Below are positions 1 through 9,608 of a DNA stretch of 64,000 bases, piece after piece. Where the stretch lies: the NCBI GenBank assembly GCA_965214875.1, contig OZ243980.1, positions 2,976,001-3,040,000 of the forward strand, read 5' to 3'. A program made the position numbers and the translations under genes. Origin of the DNA: CBDAUN01 sp965214875 (GTDB lineage: Bacteria > Pseudomonadota > Gammaproteobacteria > Arenicellales > JAJDZL01). The notes beneath the pieces were generated by a model. The model saw only the letters and a program-made list of their open reading frames with translations, had not been told where the DNA came from and ran no database searches. Each line of letters starts with the position of its first letter. Position 1 is the stretch's first letter.

Positions 1-1370
1 AGCGCAACCACCAGGTCCGAACGGCCGCGGCTTGTCGACTCCTCCGGGCGAAGCCCGGCTTGCGCGACATCCCAAAGGCAGGCATGCAAAACCGAGCAGT
101 ACCAGCCTTCGCGGCCGGCCATGTCGTTGTTCACGTGCCATTCATTGGGGATGGCGGCCAGCAGTCGCCGAAGCGCCGCGGCGAAGCCGTCGAAGTCATT
201 CCCGTCCAGCAATCCGGCCAGCTGGCGCGACTCCAAAGGCGACTTGCGCCCCGGACCGAACAGATGGTCCAGATAGCCGGCACTCAGACGCGAGCGCACC
301 TCGAAGTTGGGATAGTCCAGATCCAGAATGTTCTCGGCACCATCGTGCCTCTGGCCGGTGATCGTCAAATAACCAGCCTGAAACATCAGCGCCTCGGCGC
401 TGATGTCGTCCACGTCAAACTTCGACACGAAGTCCTCCGCCACTTTCAAGTTCTCAACATCCATCGGCGCGAATTGCCGGCGCACCATCAACTTGTATAG
501 AAACGTCGGCTCCCCTGAGGCAAACCAGTGCGCCTTGAACTCGCGACGCTTCAGCAGGTTCAGTATGCACCACGGGTTGTAGACCCGTTCCTCGCCGCGC
601 CAGCAGTAGCCGTTGTACCAGCGGCGCACCTCGGTGCGGTCCAGACCATCAAGCCCAGGGCCGAACACCGCATCCATCTCCGCCTCGGTGTAGCCGCAGA
701 TGTCGGAGAACTCTGGCACTAGGCTGATGTCGTCTAGATTGTTGAGTCCCGAAAACAGGTTCACCTTGCTGAACATCGTGACCCCAGTGACGAACACGAA
801 CCGCACATGTTCGCCACTGCCCTTGATCACGCCGTAAAGACCTCTCAGATAGTCGCGGTTGTCAAGCGCCAGCTGCCGGTCGTCCAGCGCATCTAGGATC
901 GGCTTGTCATACTCGTCCACCATTACCACCGCCTGGCGGCCGGTCTTGTCATGCAAATGGTAAAGCAGCCTTCGCAAGCGCGAGGAGGCGGTATACGACC
1001 CGGACGGACGAACCGGCACCATGTCGTGGGCAGACTCCAGCAGATCTAGCTGGGTCATGACATCCGATTCCAGCTCCCCGCGCCTGCTGTAGCCTCCGTC
1101 AAGGCTAAGGCGAACCACCGGATGCGTTGCCGACCAGTCCCAGCGGCTGTGAATGTCAAGTCCCTTGAACAGCGCCTCGCTACCTTGGAACAATTCCCGC
1201 ATCGTATCCAGCAAAAGGCTCTTGCCGAAGCGGCGCGGGCGCGACAAAAAGTAGTGCCTGCCCTGATCGATCAGAGCCTCGATAAGCGCCGTCTTGTCAA
1301 CATAGCAATAGCCTTCGGTGCGAATTGATCGAAAATCCGCAATGCCGATCGGTAGTTTTAGGCGATTCAT
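1..1370 (-). CDS. AAA-ATPase-like / PD-(D/E)XK nuclease-family protein, cut by the window edge
   Basis: The minus-strand frame is open from an ATG at 1370 to the left edge, giving 456 codons without a stop. The N-terminus (LPIGIADFRSIRTEGYCYVD) and the P-loop-like RPRRFGKSLLL near residue 45 are typical of the AAA-ATPase-like family PF09820. A Walker-B-like VVMVDEYDKPILD lies near residue 130. The last visible residues contain GRSDLVV, which matches the start of the C-terminal PD-(D/E)XK domain (PF08011, formerly DUF1703). Family members are usually somewhat over 500 residues, so only the nuclease end is missing. The biological role of this family is unsettled; defence or mobile-element roles have been suggested. 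It stands alone and is GC-rich compared with the metabolic genes nearby. The family call is firm and the function is not. Confidence 0.85.
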   Translation of the reverse strand, partial: MNRLKLPIGIADFRSIRTEGYCYVDKTALIEALIDQGRHYFLSRPRRFGKSLLLDTMRELFQGSEALFKGLDIHSRWDWSATHPVVRLSLDGGYSRRGELESDVMTQLDLLESAHDMVPVRPSGSYTASSRLRRLLYHLHDKTGRQAVVMVDEYDKPILDALDDRQLALDNRDYLRGLYGVIKGSGEHVRFVFVTGVTMFSKVNLFSGLNNLDDISLVPEFSDICGYTEAEMDAVFGPGLDGLDRTEVRRWYNGYCWRGEERVYNPWCILNLLKRREFKAHWFASGEPTFLYKLMVRRQFAPMDVENLKVAEDFVSKFDVDDISAEALMFQAGYLTITGQRHDGAENILDLDYPNFEVRSRLSAGYLDHLFGPGRKSPLESRQLAGLLDGNDFDGFAAALRRLLAAIPNEWHVNNDMAGREGWYCSVLHACLWDVAQAGLRPEESTSRGRSDLVVA

Positions 1371-1689
1371 GATCGATTCTGAACGCGTTATTTAAGTCGA
1401 TTGTACTACAGCGGCAAAGCTGTACATTCGATTTGGTTAGGAAGATCACTTTATCATTAGGTTTGAAGCGGCAGCCCAGCCGGCAAGTCGATTGCAAATA
1501 CAATAGCTGGCAACAGACCACAATTGATCCCTACCTAGCCGAAGCTGTTTGGCTGAAATTTATTCAAGCATACTGTTCGCGACCAAGCCCTCTTACACAT
1601 GGCTCTTCATGTAGCAGAATCCGCAATCCTGTCAGCTCATTGGCATCCCATCCTAGAGCTTTTACCACCGCATCATCTATGGCCGCGGC

Positions 1690-1848
1690 ACGTTCGACGA
1701 GGAACACTGCCGCATCCGGGGCAGCTCAGGGTCTGATGGCATGACCACCCTCCGGCACCTTGCTGTCGCGCTGGTCACGCGCCATCATGCTAGGCAGACC
1801 AAGGCAACGATAGAAATTCTGGGCCACAAATTGCACCACCGCCAATGA
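1690..1848 (+). pseudogene. Possible C-terminal remnant of an ISAs1/IS4-type transposase
   Basis: The frame reads TFDEEHCRIR followed by MTTLRHLAVALV and stops at a TGA at 1846. This resembles the C-terminal part of ISAs1-type transposases, where a TFxEDxxRIR segment is followed by an alanine/leucine-rich helix of the form LRxLAxxLL. No start codon, upstream catalytic part or terminal repeats are visible. It would be a short fossil. The match rests on two motifs only. Confidence 0.35.
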
Positions 1849-2064
1849 AACCGCTGTAGGCCGAAGATGCAAGCAGTCCGCGTCTGACGTTCTGAAACCA
1901 TTCCGACCGGACAAAACCGAACTCGGCACACAGCGCAATCAGCCACTTGACAACATTTCCATTAGCGATAAAAAGCTCGTTCCGGGCCGTGGACTTATTT
2001 CGCTACGAACAATAATCAATCCTGAGCATCATGGTTAGGTAAAGGGATAACTCCTTAATCTTTT

Positions 2065-2279
2065 CTAATTACCACGAATCATAAGTGTGCTTTTCAGCAT
2101 GACTAATTCGATTTAAATTAATGATAAAAACAACAAATGTCATTCAATGAAACTCCGTTCCGTTCCAGGAATGCTTCGGACCGAACGATTTTCCGGCGTT
2201 CGGATGACCGGCACCGCCCCGATAGTGCCGCTTGCGCCAGCAAAGCTCCTGAATACGGCTTATGTTAAGTGGTAATTAG
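2065..2279. repeat. MITE-like element, family A, copy 1
   Basis: This 215-bp non-coding element starts with CTAATTACCACGAATCATAA and ends with the inverted form of CTAATTACCACTTAACATAA, so it has about 20-bp imperfect terminal inverted repeats. A second, diverged copy lies in opposite orientation at 49493-49721. Long identical blocks include TTTTCCGGCGTTCGG and CTTGCGCCAGCAAAGCTCCTG. The ends suggest TA target duplication, but this is inference. Confidence 0.75.
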
Positions 2280-2659
2280 ATAATCTTTTTCAGATAGCCT
2301 GTTTTGCGAGGAATTGAACTTAGTCTTTGTTGACGAAGTGCAGAGACCGCATCTGTCGCCGCACGAGTACCTGATGGCATGCGAGATGCTTGGGCGTAGG
2401 TGCGGAATCCGCAAAAAAGTTCATCAGCCGCAAAGGAGAACTTCTATCGGTTGCTAATTTTTAAAAACCGCCATCCAGCACAAATGCTCCTGCATTGTCG
2501 CCATGCTCACTGGGGCAACGTCGGTCTGAAAACCAACTTTTCCAAGTTTCCCTATAGCGCGTACTAAAGCTTACCGTTCATAATCATGGATATTTAATTT
2601 TTTAATTTGAATTCATTTATTATTTGTTAAATAGAAACCAATTTCTATTTTGTAATTCT

Positions 2660-3811
2660 ATGTTGCAACGAACAATATTGCCAATAGTACAGAGCCGGTT
2701 GAGCGCTTTTCCCGCTGTCGCCATAGTTGGACCAAGGCAATGCGGGAAAACAACGCTGTCCAAGTCGATCGGTCATCGCTATTTCGATTTGGAACAAGCA
2801 GCCAGTCAACTAAGACTTGATGTCATGTGGGAAGAAGTTTGCAGCCAATCCGGGTTGGCTGTTTTCGATGAGGCGCAAAGCTGGCCGCAATTGTTTCCCC
2901 GTTTGCGAGGCGCCATTGATGCCGAACGGAAGCGGAACGGTCGCTTTCTACTGACAGGGTCAGTATCACCAAACATGATGAAGCAGGTTTCAGAGTCTCT
3001 TGCCGGAAGACTTGCGATTGTTGAACTGACTCCATTCACTGCGCAAGAGATCGCCGGACAAAGCAGTCTCAATCATCTGTGGCTCTGTGGCGGATACCCC
3101 GACGGGGGCATACTAGGAACCGACATCTATCCCATCTGGCAAAAAGACTATCTCTCCCTCCTGGTAGGACATGATTTGCCCAACTGGGGAATGCCAGCCA
3201 CAGCCAACAGTAGTCAGCGCATGCTGAAAATGCTCGCGATTGCAAACGCGCAAGAGTGGAATGCCAGTCAAATCGGTTCAAGCCTGGGGGTTAGCTACCA
3301 TACTGCCAACCGCTATCTGGACTATCTTGAAGGCGCATTTTTAGTTCGCAGGCTACAACCCTACAGCACCAACATTCGCAAGCGCTTGATAAAGAGACCT
3401 AAAATCTATTGGAGAGATAGCGGACTGCTGCACGCACTGATGAATGTGAAAAACTTCGATGAACTGATGTTTCAACCATGGGTCGGCGCAAGCTGGGAGG
3501 GTTTTGTCATCAATCAGGCATTGAATTGCCTGCAATCAAGCGGAATCGACTTTGAAGCCTTCCACTTTCGTACGCTAGATCAGCGAGAAATCGACCTGCT
3601 GATTTGCATCGACTCGAACCTGTACGCAGTCGAGGTGAAGCTTACATCAAGTCCGGATGCAAGCGATCTAAAGCGATTGAATCATGCGGCCGATCTGATC
3701 AATGCCGAACGCAGATACCTCATTTGCAATATCGAAGAAAATATTGAATCGAAGTCCGCGTCAGTATGCAACCTTAACGGATTCCTAAGCCAGCTTGTGG
3801 GCGCGTCATAG
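2660..3811 (+). CDS. AAA_14 / DUF4143 ATP-binding protein
   Basis: The 383-residue product starts MLQRTILPIV, and a P-loop (VGPRQCGKTTL) lies near residue 25. A Walker B region (GLAVFDEAQ) and a sensor-like FLLTGSVSP follow. This order is typical of the AAA_14 domain (PF13173) followed by a C-terminal DUF4143 region (PF13635). The C-terminal half contains REIDLLI and YAVEVKLT, a PD-(D/E)XK-like D...ExK pattern usual for these proteins. An in-frame TTG lies 36 bases upstream, but the ATG at 2660 gives the usual family N-terminus. No clear Shine-Dalgarno sequence is visible for either start. The role of the family is unknown; such ATPases are abundant in some bacterial and archaeal genomes and often stand alone, as here. 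Confidence 0.85.
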   Translation: MLQRTILPIVQSRLSAFPAVAIVGPRQCGKTTLSKSIGHRYFDLEQAASQLRLDVMWEEVCSQSGLAVFDEAQSWPQLFPRLRGAIDAERKRNGRFLLTGSVSPNMMKQVSESLAGRLAIVELTPFTAQEIAGQSSLNHLWLCGGYPDGGILGTDIYPIWQKDYLSLLVGHDLPNWGMPATANSSQRMLKMLAIANAQEWNASQIGSSLGVSYHTANRYLDYLEGAFLVRRLQPYSTNIRKRLIKRPKIYWRDSGLLHALMNVKNFDELMFQPWVGASWEGFVINQALNCLQSSGIDFEAFHFRTLDQREIDLLICIDSNLYAVEVKLTSSPDASDLKRLNHAADLINAERRYLICNIEENIESKSASVCNLNGFLSQLVGAS

Positions 3812-3938
3812 CTACGATGCCTATGAATTTCCCCCGCCACTTTCGGATATGATTACAGTAGCGGTAAAAAGCGCATCTGAAAGCGCACCTGGCTCACGAA
3901 TACAGCGCAAGAAAATCGCAATACACTAGTTTCGGCAA

Positions 3939-4451
3939 ATGCCCTCGATCATCGTCAATTATGTCAAGGTGGTGGACTATATGTCCACTCGCTTCGGCCG
4001 TCTAGCCATGTATCTCATTTTCCTTATGATCGGGACGCTGCTGCTGGATGCCATCACCCGCAACGTATTGCAAATTCCGCTTTTCTGGTGCGTAGAACTG
4101 GCCCAGTTCACCTTGGCTGCCTACTACATCATGGGCGGTGCCTATTCGATGCAGCTGGACAGCCACGTCCGCATGGATTTGGTGTACGACCGGCTGTCGG
4201 AACGCAACAAGGCGCGCATGGACTGTTTCACTTCGGTTTTTCTTGTCGGGTACCTGGTTGTATTGCTAATCGGCTCCATCTCCAGCACAATTTATTCGAT
4301 CGAAACCGATCAGCGCCTGTTCTCCATGTGGAATCCATCCGTGATTCCGATCAAGATGATCATGGTATTCGGAATCTTCCTCATATTGCTGCAAGCCTTC
4401 TCCACTCTGTTTAAGGACTTTGCCAAAGCCAAAGGACTGCCATTGACATGA
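3939..4451 (+). CDS. dctQ: TRAP transporter small permease (DctQ family)
   Basis: This 170-residue inner-membrane protein has four hydrophobic segments, at about residues 20-40, 50-70, 98-118 and 135-155. It carries the family signature RNVLQIPLFWCVELAQF around residue 45, where a tryptophan, a glutamate and an AQF-like turn are conserved. DctQ proteins form the small membrane subunit of tripartite ATP-independent periplasmic transporters, which use ion gradients to import organic acids and related solutes captured by a periplasmic binding protein. The gene overlaps the large-permease gene by four bases (ATGA), which shows translational coupling. The substrate cannot be read from this subunit. 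Confidence 0.9.
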   Translation: MPSIIVNYVKVVDYMSTRFGRLAMYLIFLMIGTLLLDAITRNVLQIPLFWCVELAQFTLAAYYIMGGAYSMQLDSHVRMDLVYDRLSERNKARMDCFTSVFLVGYLVVLLIGSISSTIYSIETDQRLFSMWNPSVIPIKMIMVFGIFLILLQAFSTLFKDFAKAKGLPLT

Positions 4452-5770
4452 GCTACGAAGCCATCGCCATCATCATGTTTGGCTCCATGCTGCTGATGTT
4501 GCTGACAGGACAGCGGGTATTCGCCGCGATCGGCATCGTTTCGACCGCGGCGGCATTGCTACTTTGGGGCGATGGCGGCGTAGAGATGCCGTTTACCGCA
4601 GCATTTAAACTGTTCAAGTGGTACCCGCTACTGACGTTGCCGCTATTCATCTATATGGGCTACATCCTATCTGAATCCGGCATCGCCGACGACCTGTATC
4701 GGATGTTCCACGTCTGGTTCGGCGGGCTGAAGGGAGGGCTAGCAGTCGGCACAATCGGCCTGATGGTCGTAATTTCGGCCATGAATGGACTCAGCGTCGC
4801 AGGAATGGCAATCGGCGCGACGATTGCGTTGCCGGAAATGCTCCGAAGGGGCTACGACAAGATCATGATCACGGGCGTGGTTCAGGCCGGAAGCTCCTTG
4901 GGGATTCTTGTGCCGCCAAGCGTGGTGCTGGTGCTATACGGCATGATAGCGCGTGAATCAGTCGGAAAACTATGGCTTGCAGGCGCTATTCCTGGACTGA
5001 TGATGGCTGCGCTTTTCATCATCTACATTGTAATTCGATGCCGAGTGCAAACGCATCTAGGGCCAACAGTCAGCGAAAAAGAGCGAGACATGCCGATGCG
5101 TGAAAAGTTGCTTTTGCTTCGCGCTGGAATCACTCCTTTTGTCATTTTCTTTTTCATGACTGGACTTTTCGTCATGGGCATTACCAGTCTGGTCGAAAGT
5201 TCGGCTGTGGGCGCAACCGCCGCCACATTGGCCGCGCTCGTCAAGCGCCGCCTCAACCGCAAGGTGATGGAGGAAACGATCCGCAAAACCCTCGGCGTTT
5301 CTTGCATGTTCATGTGGATCATTCTGGCCGCACTGTGTTTTGGGGCCGTATTCGACGGCATCGGTGCCGCGCGAGCCATCGAGACGCTCTTTATCACCAA
5401 CTGGAATCTCTCGCCATGGGAAGTGCTTATCATGATGCAGTTGTCCTATCTTTTCATGGGCATGTTTCTTGATGACACCGCAATGCTTGTAATCGTGGCG
5501 CCGCTTTACGTGCCGCTGGTGAAAATTCTCGGCTTTGATCCGATATGGTATGGCGTTTTGTATACGATCACATGCCAAATCGCGTATATGACACCACCGT
5601 TCGGATACAATCTGTTTCTCATGCGCGCGATGGCTCCGCCCGAAATCACTCTGACCGACATCTATCGGTCAATCTTCCCTTTCGTGCTGGTGATGGTAGT
5701 CGCGTTGACGCTGGTAATGGTCTTCCCGCAGATTGCGCTATGGCTTCCCGAGCAGGTTTACGCACGCTGA
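4448..5770 (+). CDS. dctM: TRAP transporter large permease (DctM family)
   Basis: The 440-residue protein has about a dozen hydrophobic segments and the family's typical internal motifs, including PLFIYMGYILSESG near residue 62, SSLGILVPPSVVLVLYG near residue 150, and a C-terminal YMTPPFGYNLFLM. DctM is the ion-coupled translocating subunit of TRAP transporters and works with DctQ and the binding protein DctP. The start overlaps dctQ by four bases. The dctP gene begins 50 bases downstream, so the three genes form one operon. The length fits the family. Relation to the mannitol/chloroaromatic (FcbT3-like) branch is likely, but I cannot assign a substrate. Confidence 0.93.
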   Translation: MSYEAIAIIMFGSMLLMLLTGQRVFAAIGIVSTAAALLLWGDGGVEMPFTAAFKLFKWYPLLTLPLFIYMGYILSESGIADDLYRMFHVWFGGLKGGLAVGTIGLMVVISAMNGLSVAGMAIGATIALPEMLRRGYDKIMITGVVQAGSSLGILVPPSVVLVLYGMIARESVGKLWLAGAIPGLMMAALFIIYIVIRCRVQTHLGPTVSEKERDMPMREKLLLLRAGITPFVIFFFMTGLFVMGITSLVESSAVGATAATLAALVKRRLNRKVMEETIRKTLGVSCMFMWIILAALCFGAVFDGIGAARAIETLFITNWNLSPWEVLIMMQLSYLFMGMFLDDTAMLVIVAPLYVPLVKILGFDPIWYGVLYTITCQIAYMTPPFGYNLFLMRAMAPPEITLTDIYRSIFPFVLVMVVALTLVMVFPQIALWLPEQVYAR

Positions 5771-5820
5771 TCTCCAGAACTTCACCTCAATTTCGATTTA
5801 CCACAATATAGGAGATAGAA

Positions 5821-6904
5821 ATGACTGATAAAACCACCCCCCCCCCAACCAGTAAGCGAGGAACGCCGTAGCTTTGTAAAGGGTGTCGGAACCGGCATGG
5901 CCGGTATTTTGGCAGCTGGAACGGCACCGTACGCCTTCTCTCAGACCAACCCGATCAAGTGGCGTCTGCAATCGTATTCCGGGGCACCACTGGGAGCACA
6001 TGTGGTGCTGCCTCAGATTGAGTCGTTCAACAAGATTGCGCATGGTCAAATGGAGATTGAGCTGTACTATGCGGATCAGCTCGTGCCCACGGATGAACTG
6101 TTTCGAGCAATGCAGTCTGGAGCCTTGGATGCGGTGCAAAGCGACGATGCCACGATGGCATCGCCAGTTGACATCAGCGTTTTCGGCGGATATTTCCCGT
6201 TTTCGACCCGCTACAGCCTAGATCTGCCGGTGCTGTTCAAATACTACGGCCTGGATCAAATCTGGGCTGAGGCATACGGTGAAGTCGAGGGCGTCGAATG
6301 GATTAGCGCCGGTGCTTGGGACCCGCTCCACATCTTCACGAAGGACCCCATTCGATCGCTCGCCGACATGAAAGGAAAACGAGTATTTGGAGTGCCGACC
6401 GCAGGCCGATTCCTGTCTCGCTATGGACTGGTTCCAGTCACGTTGCCATGGGACGATATTGAAGTCGCGATCGGTACTGGAGAGCTTGACGGAGTTGCCT
6501 GGTGCGGCTTTACCGAAGCTTATGAAGTCGGCTGGGCCGATGTGTGCAACTACGCTCTGCTCAACAATGTGACAGGAGCTTGGTGCGGTTCATACTTTGC
6601 CAATACCAATAGCTGGAACGCTCTTTCGCCGCAGTTGCAAGAATTGTTCAGAATGTCCTGCAATGACTCGCATTACTACCGCCAAGTCTGGTATTGGGGT
6701 GGCGAGGCGCAGCTTAGAGTCGAAGGCGAAAAAATGGAGCTCACCACCATCCCTGCTGAAGAGTGGGATCAAGTAGTCGCAGACTCGAAGGAGTTCTGGG
6801 AAGAGCTGGCTTCGATCAGCCCGCGCACACGCAAAGTTGTGGACGCTTTCCGTCAATATTCAGAAGTGATGGAAAAGGTTGGCGTTCCGTACCGGTACAG
6901 CTAA
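5821..6904 (+). CDS. dctP: TRAP solute-binding protein DctP, out of frame at a ten-C run
   Basis: An ATG at 5821 has a strong ribosome binding site (AGGAGA, seven bases upstream). It is followed at once by ten C residues (5837-5846), and the frame then ends at TAG 5869-5871. With nine C the frame would continue as TPPQPVSEERRSFVKG into the long downstream frame. That restored start contains a twin-arginine motif (RRSFVK) and a hydrophobic stretch ending near AYAFSQ-like residues, which is a typical Tat signal of TRAP binding proteins. The rest is a complete DctP-family protein (NPIKWRLQSYSG at the mature start, and DGVAWCGF near the ligand site), about 360 residues in total. An internal ATG at 5897 would lose the Tat motif. 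The gene is therefore either switched off by slippage or affected by a homopolymer sequencing error. Confidence 0.85.
5837..5846 (+). repeat. Poly-C run (10) inside the dctP start region
   Basis: Ten consecutive C residues lie six codons after the dctP ATG. The reading frame is broken with ten and restored with nine. See the phase-variation findings. Confidence 0.9.
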
Positions 6905-7161
6905 AGCTCGGCTTAAAGGCTGAAACCGTCAACAAATCGGGATTGGCTCTAGAAGTGATCGTCTGGGGCCAATTCTTTATGCGCTCTACAAATGTTTCAT
7001 TCTGGTCGTGTCTCAGTTTGAAATTTCCAACAATTTCAGAAATTCTCCAGAAAATAGTGTATAAGCGGCAGAAGGCTCGCGTCACGGCTTGAAAACACAC
7101 TTTCCCCGAGACGCGGCCGACGCTTTGGCGACACGCCATCAACTCATCTGAGGACGACATT

Positions 7162-7791
7162 ATGGAACGCATCATGACACGCCTTGCACCCCCCCCCCTT
7201 GCCAGGCTGACGGCCCTCGCGGCAGCCGCGACGACGTGCTTCCTGCTGCTGGCAGGACCGGCGCAGGCGCAGACGCCGCCTAGCTGCACCTCCAGCATCT
7301 GCACCGTCTCGCTGGCATCGGTCTCCCAAGTCGTGGACGGCTGCGGCGACCACGCCACGCCCGGCCGCATGAAGCTGACCCTTTCGTCCACCAACCCCAG
7401 CGTGACGCGGCAGAGCTTCAATATCAACATAGGATTCATTACCTCGCGGAATGATTTCAGCTCCACTTTCTCTGACTGGGAATGGCGGACCGCGGCCATA
7501 GGCGGCAACCAGTGGAGAGATCCGGATGGGACCAGGAATATTAATTTCTCCGGCGGCGTGCTCGGCGACAACATCATCGAGGTGCGCCCCAAGGCCGGCG
7601 CCCATGTCTGGACCAACCGCAATCCCAGCAATGTCAATCAGGGCCCCGGCGAGCTGGTGGTGCCGGTCTTCAGTCCGCCTGAGAACAGGTCGCAATGGAC
7701 GCGAGCCGGCAGTGCCTACTTCCTGTTCATGGGCGGCAAGGGCTGCGCAAGGGTCGGTTTAGGCGGCGAATTGCTCGGCGGCAACCAGTAG
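7162..7791 (+). CDS. Secreted protein of unknown function with an in-frame poly-C run
   Basis: The 209-residue product starts at an ATG with a GAGGA ribosome binding site eight bases upstream. The first codons (MERIMTRLAPPPLARL) span ten C residues. They are followed by an alanine/leucine-rich signal sequence ending AGPAQAQ, so the protein should be exported. The mature part has a cysteine-containing start (SCTSSIC), further cysteines near DGCGDH and KGCARV, and a beta-rich, aspartate/asparagine/glycine-rich composition. I do not recognise a family. The gene is GC-rich compared with dctP. A second possible start is the ATG at 7174, also upstream of the run, so the run would decide expression for both starts. 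It may be a surface or periplasmic protein. Confidence 0.65.
   Translation: MERIMTRLAPPPLARLTALAAAATTCFLLLAGPAQAQTPPSCTSSICTVSLASVSQVVDGCGDHATPGRMKLTLSSTNPSVTRQSFNINIGFITSRNDFSSTFSDWEWRTAAIGGNQWRDPDGTRNINFSGGVLGDNIIEVRPKAGAHVWTNRNPSNVNQGPGELVVPVFSPPENRSQWTRAGSAYFLFMGGKGCARVGLGGELLGGNQ
7189..7198 (+). repeat. Poly-C run (10) inside the start region of the secreted-protein gene
   Basis: Ten C residues encode the three prolines of the N-terminus. The frame is open with this number. A change of one or two bases would abolish the signal peptide and the rest of the protein. Confidence 0.9.
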
Positions 7792-8627
7792 CCGGCATTG
7801 GCGGGCGATGGGTCTTATTGGCTGATGCGGGACCGCGGGCCAGGGCGGATGCTCTGGTATGGTCAGGCCGGGCCGGGCGGTTTCCGGATCATCCCAGGCC
7901 CTGCGGGAGCCTTGAATTCCGCTCCGGCTGCCGCGCCGCCGGCCAGCGCTTGAATCGCGCGGCGGGCTCCGGGCGCATCGGCTCGGCCGGCGCGCTGTCC
8001 ATGCCGCGCATGATGCCGAGGCTGTCGCCCGTCCATATGGTCTAGCCGGCCCGGCGGGCCTGCTGCATCAGCCGGTCTTTTCCGTCTTGCGGGCCGCCCC
8101 TGGCACCTGTTCCGCCCGCAAGAGCTTGCACGAGCCGGCATGGATGCGCAGAGATGGGGGATTTTCCAATTGCTTCTCAATCTGCTCTCATTCTGAATAT
8201 GCTGAGGCTTCTCGTCAAGCCGCGGTTTCAAGCTGAACTTTATCTTGCAAACCGAGACACTACCTTCATTCTGAACAATTTGCAAATCAACCATAGCTCT
8301 GCTTTGAATTGCTTCGCTGTTTCGGCGGATTCATAGGTTCTTTGAATCTTTCGATCCGATCCAAAAGCCCGCCGCACAGCGACCGCAACGCGGGCAATTT
8401 AATCGCGTTTACGTCAATAGAACCTCTCTATAAATTGCCGATCCTAAGCAGCGAAAAAATCGAGGGAGCATGAAAGCAATACAGCTATACGGTACAAATT
8501 ATCTGTACGTCCATAAATCTGATGTATTGCAGCAGTGATCAGGTTCGGCGCGTCACCAATACCGGCAATGACTGACACGGGAAAAATAGGCGCTTTCCCA
8601 GATCCCCGCCTCGCTCGCAAATTCAAT
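7792..8627. other. Gene-free stretch, partly GC-rich
   Basis: The first 320 bases are GC-rich and contain a possible DNA-methylase fossil on the minus strand (7880-8041). The remainder, to the nudC stop, is AT-richer and holds only short frames without recognisable features. Confidence 0.5.
7880..8041 (-). pseudogene. Possible decayed fragment of an N6/N4 DNA methyltransferase
   Basis: On the minus strand one frame reads TIWTGDSLGIMRGMDSA. After a frame change another reads AAGAEFK. In Mod-type adenine methyltransferases a GDxLxxMxxM segment precedes the DPPFNS motif, and a PIGSxAAGAxFKD-like segment follows shortly after. The catalytic DPPF itself is not readable here. The call is tentative and rests on two short matches in different frames. 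Confidence 0.25.
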
Positions 8628-9608
8628 TTAACGCAATTCCGAATGCCGGCCTGTTCGATCTAGCAACTTTGCCAAAGATTCATCAGAGCGCGAATTAAAC
8701 CACTCCTCGATCAGCCGATAGGCAATGGACAACTTCGGCGGCAGCAAAAAATTGCCTGCGATCAAGCCGTTGACAACTTCCTCATGACTGCGCCAATGAG
8801 CGTCTTGCAACTCTCCATCGTTTAATGAGATCTGCTCGCTCACTGCCGTCGCACTGAACCCGAGCATAACAGAACCCGGAAAGGGCCAAGGCTGAGATGA
8901 GCGGTATTTGACCGTATCGACGCGAATATTGGTTTCTTCCATCACCTCTCTAACCACCGCCTGTTCGATGCTCTCTCCCGGCTCAACAAATCCCGCAATC
9001 ACTGAGTATCGGTGCTCCGGCCATGAAGGCTGCCGCCCAAACAGGCACCGACCTGAATTCTCGACGGCAACGATTATTGCAGGATCAACTCTGGGAAAGT
9101 GAGCTTGTCCGCAGGCAGCATTGCCGCATCGTCTAACATGTCCCTCCTGCTCTGGAAATGTTGCCGCTCCGCATCGACCGCAAAACAGATGCGCGCGATG
9201 CCAATGAAACAGCGCTTTCGCGTAGGAAATCACCGAAGCTTCTTCAGCGCCAATCAATGCGCCGCTTTGGCGCAGGTCGGCAAATGTGCGATTATTTATC
9301 GCGAGCTGCTCGGCTACGCTACCATCGATGATGTCCGTGGCAAAGTGCCCTATCGACTCACGCATTCCTAAAAAAACTCGAATCTGCTGGAAGTCGCCAA
9401 ATTGTGCAAACTCAGCTGATTTCATCCACACTGGGGCAACTTCGGGTTCTTCGGCAAACAAGAACCTGCCATCGTGAAAGGGAATGAATCGTGACGCATC
9501 GCTAAGTTCCAGCCGATTGAACCAATCCTGGTCCTTACGCCGTGGCACTGCGCGATCAAGGTCGCTTGACGCGAAAACGTTCAGCAATGACCGGCTAAGA
9601 TCATCCAT
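8628..9608 (-). CDS. nudC: NADH pyrophosphatase NudC (Nudix hydrolase)
   Basis: NudC splits NADH and NAD into mononucleotides, and in several bacteria it also removes NAD caps from RNA. The 326-residue product has an N-terminal domain of about 150 residues, then a four-cysteine zinc ribbon (CGRCGAAT ... CGNAACGQ). It next has the Nudix box GFVEPGESIEQAVVREVMEE and the NudC-specific SQPWPFPGSVMLGF downstream of it. The SQPWPFPxS array is diagnostic for NudC among Nudix proteins. The length is above the E. coli enzyme because the N-terminal part is longer. The start overlaps the end of the LOG-family gene by eight bases, so the two genes are probably co-transcribed. Confidence 0.95.
   Translation of the reverse strand: MDDLSRSLLNVFASSDLDRAVPRRKDQDWFNRLELSDASRFIPFHDGRFLFAEEPEVAPVWMKSAEFAQFGDFQQIRVFLGMRESIGHFATDIIDGSVAEQLAINNRTFADLRQSGALIGAEEASVISYAKALFHWHRAHLFCGRCGAATFPEQEGHVRRCGNAACGQAHFPRVDPAIIVAVENSGRCLFGRQPSWPEHRYSVIAGFVEPGESIEQAVVREVMEETNIRVDTVKYRSSQPWPFPGSVMLGFSATAVSEQISLNDGELQDAHWRSHEEVVNGLIAGNFLLPPKLSIAYRLIEEWFNSRSDESLAKLLDRTGRHSELR

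Larger units (their letters stand above)
1371..2659. other. Gene-free stretch with decayed mobile DNA
   Basis: No convincing intact gene lies between the ATPase-like gene and the DUF4143 gene. The stretch holds a short transposase remnant (1690-1848) and one MITE-like repeat (2065-2279). Short open frames here have no recognisable motifs or ribosome binding sites. Confidence 0.6.

Noticed and set aside
60..500. Plus-strand frames at the left edge
   Set aside because: They lie opposite the AAA-ATPase-like gene, which has conserved motifs and is open to the edge.
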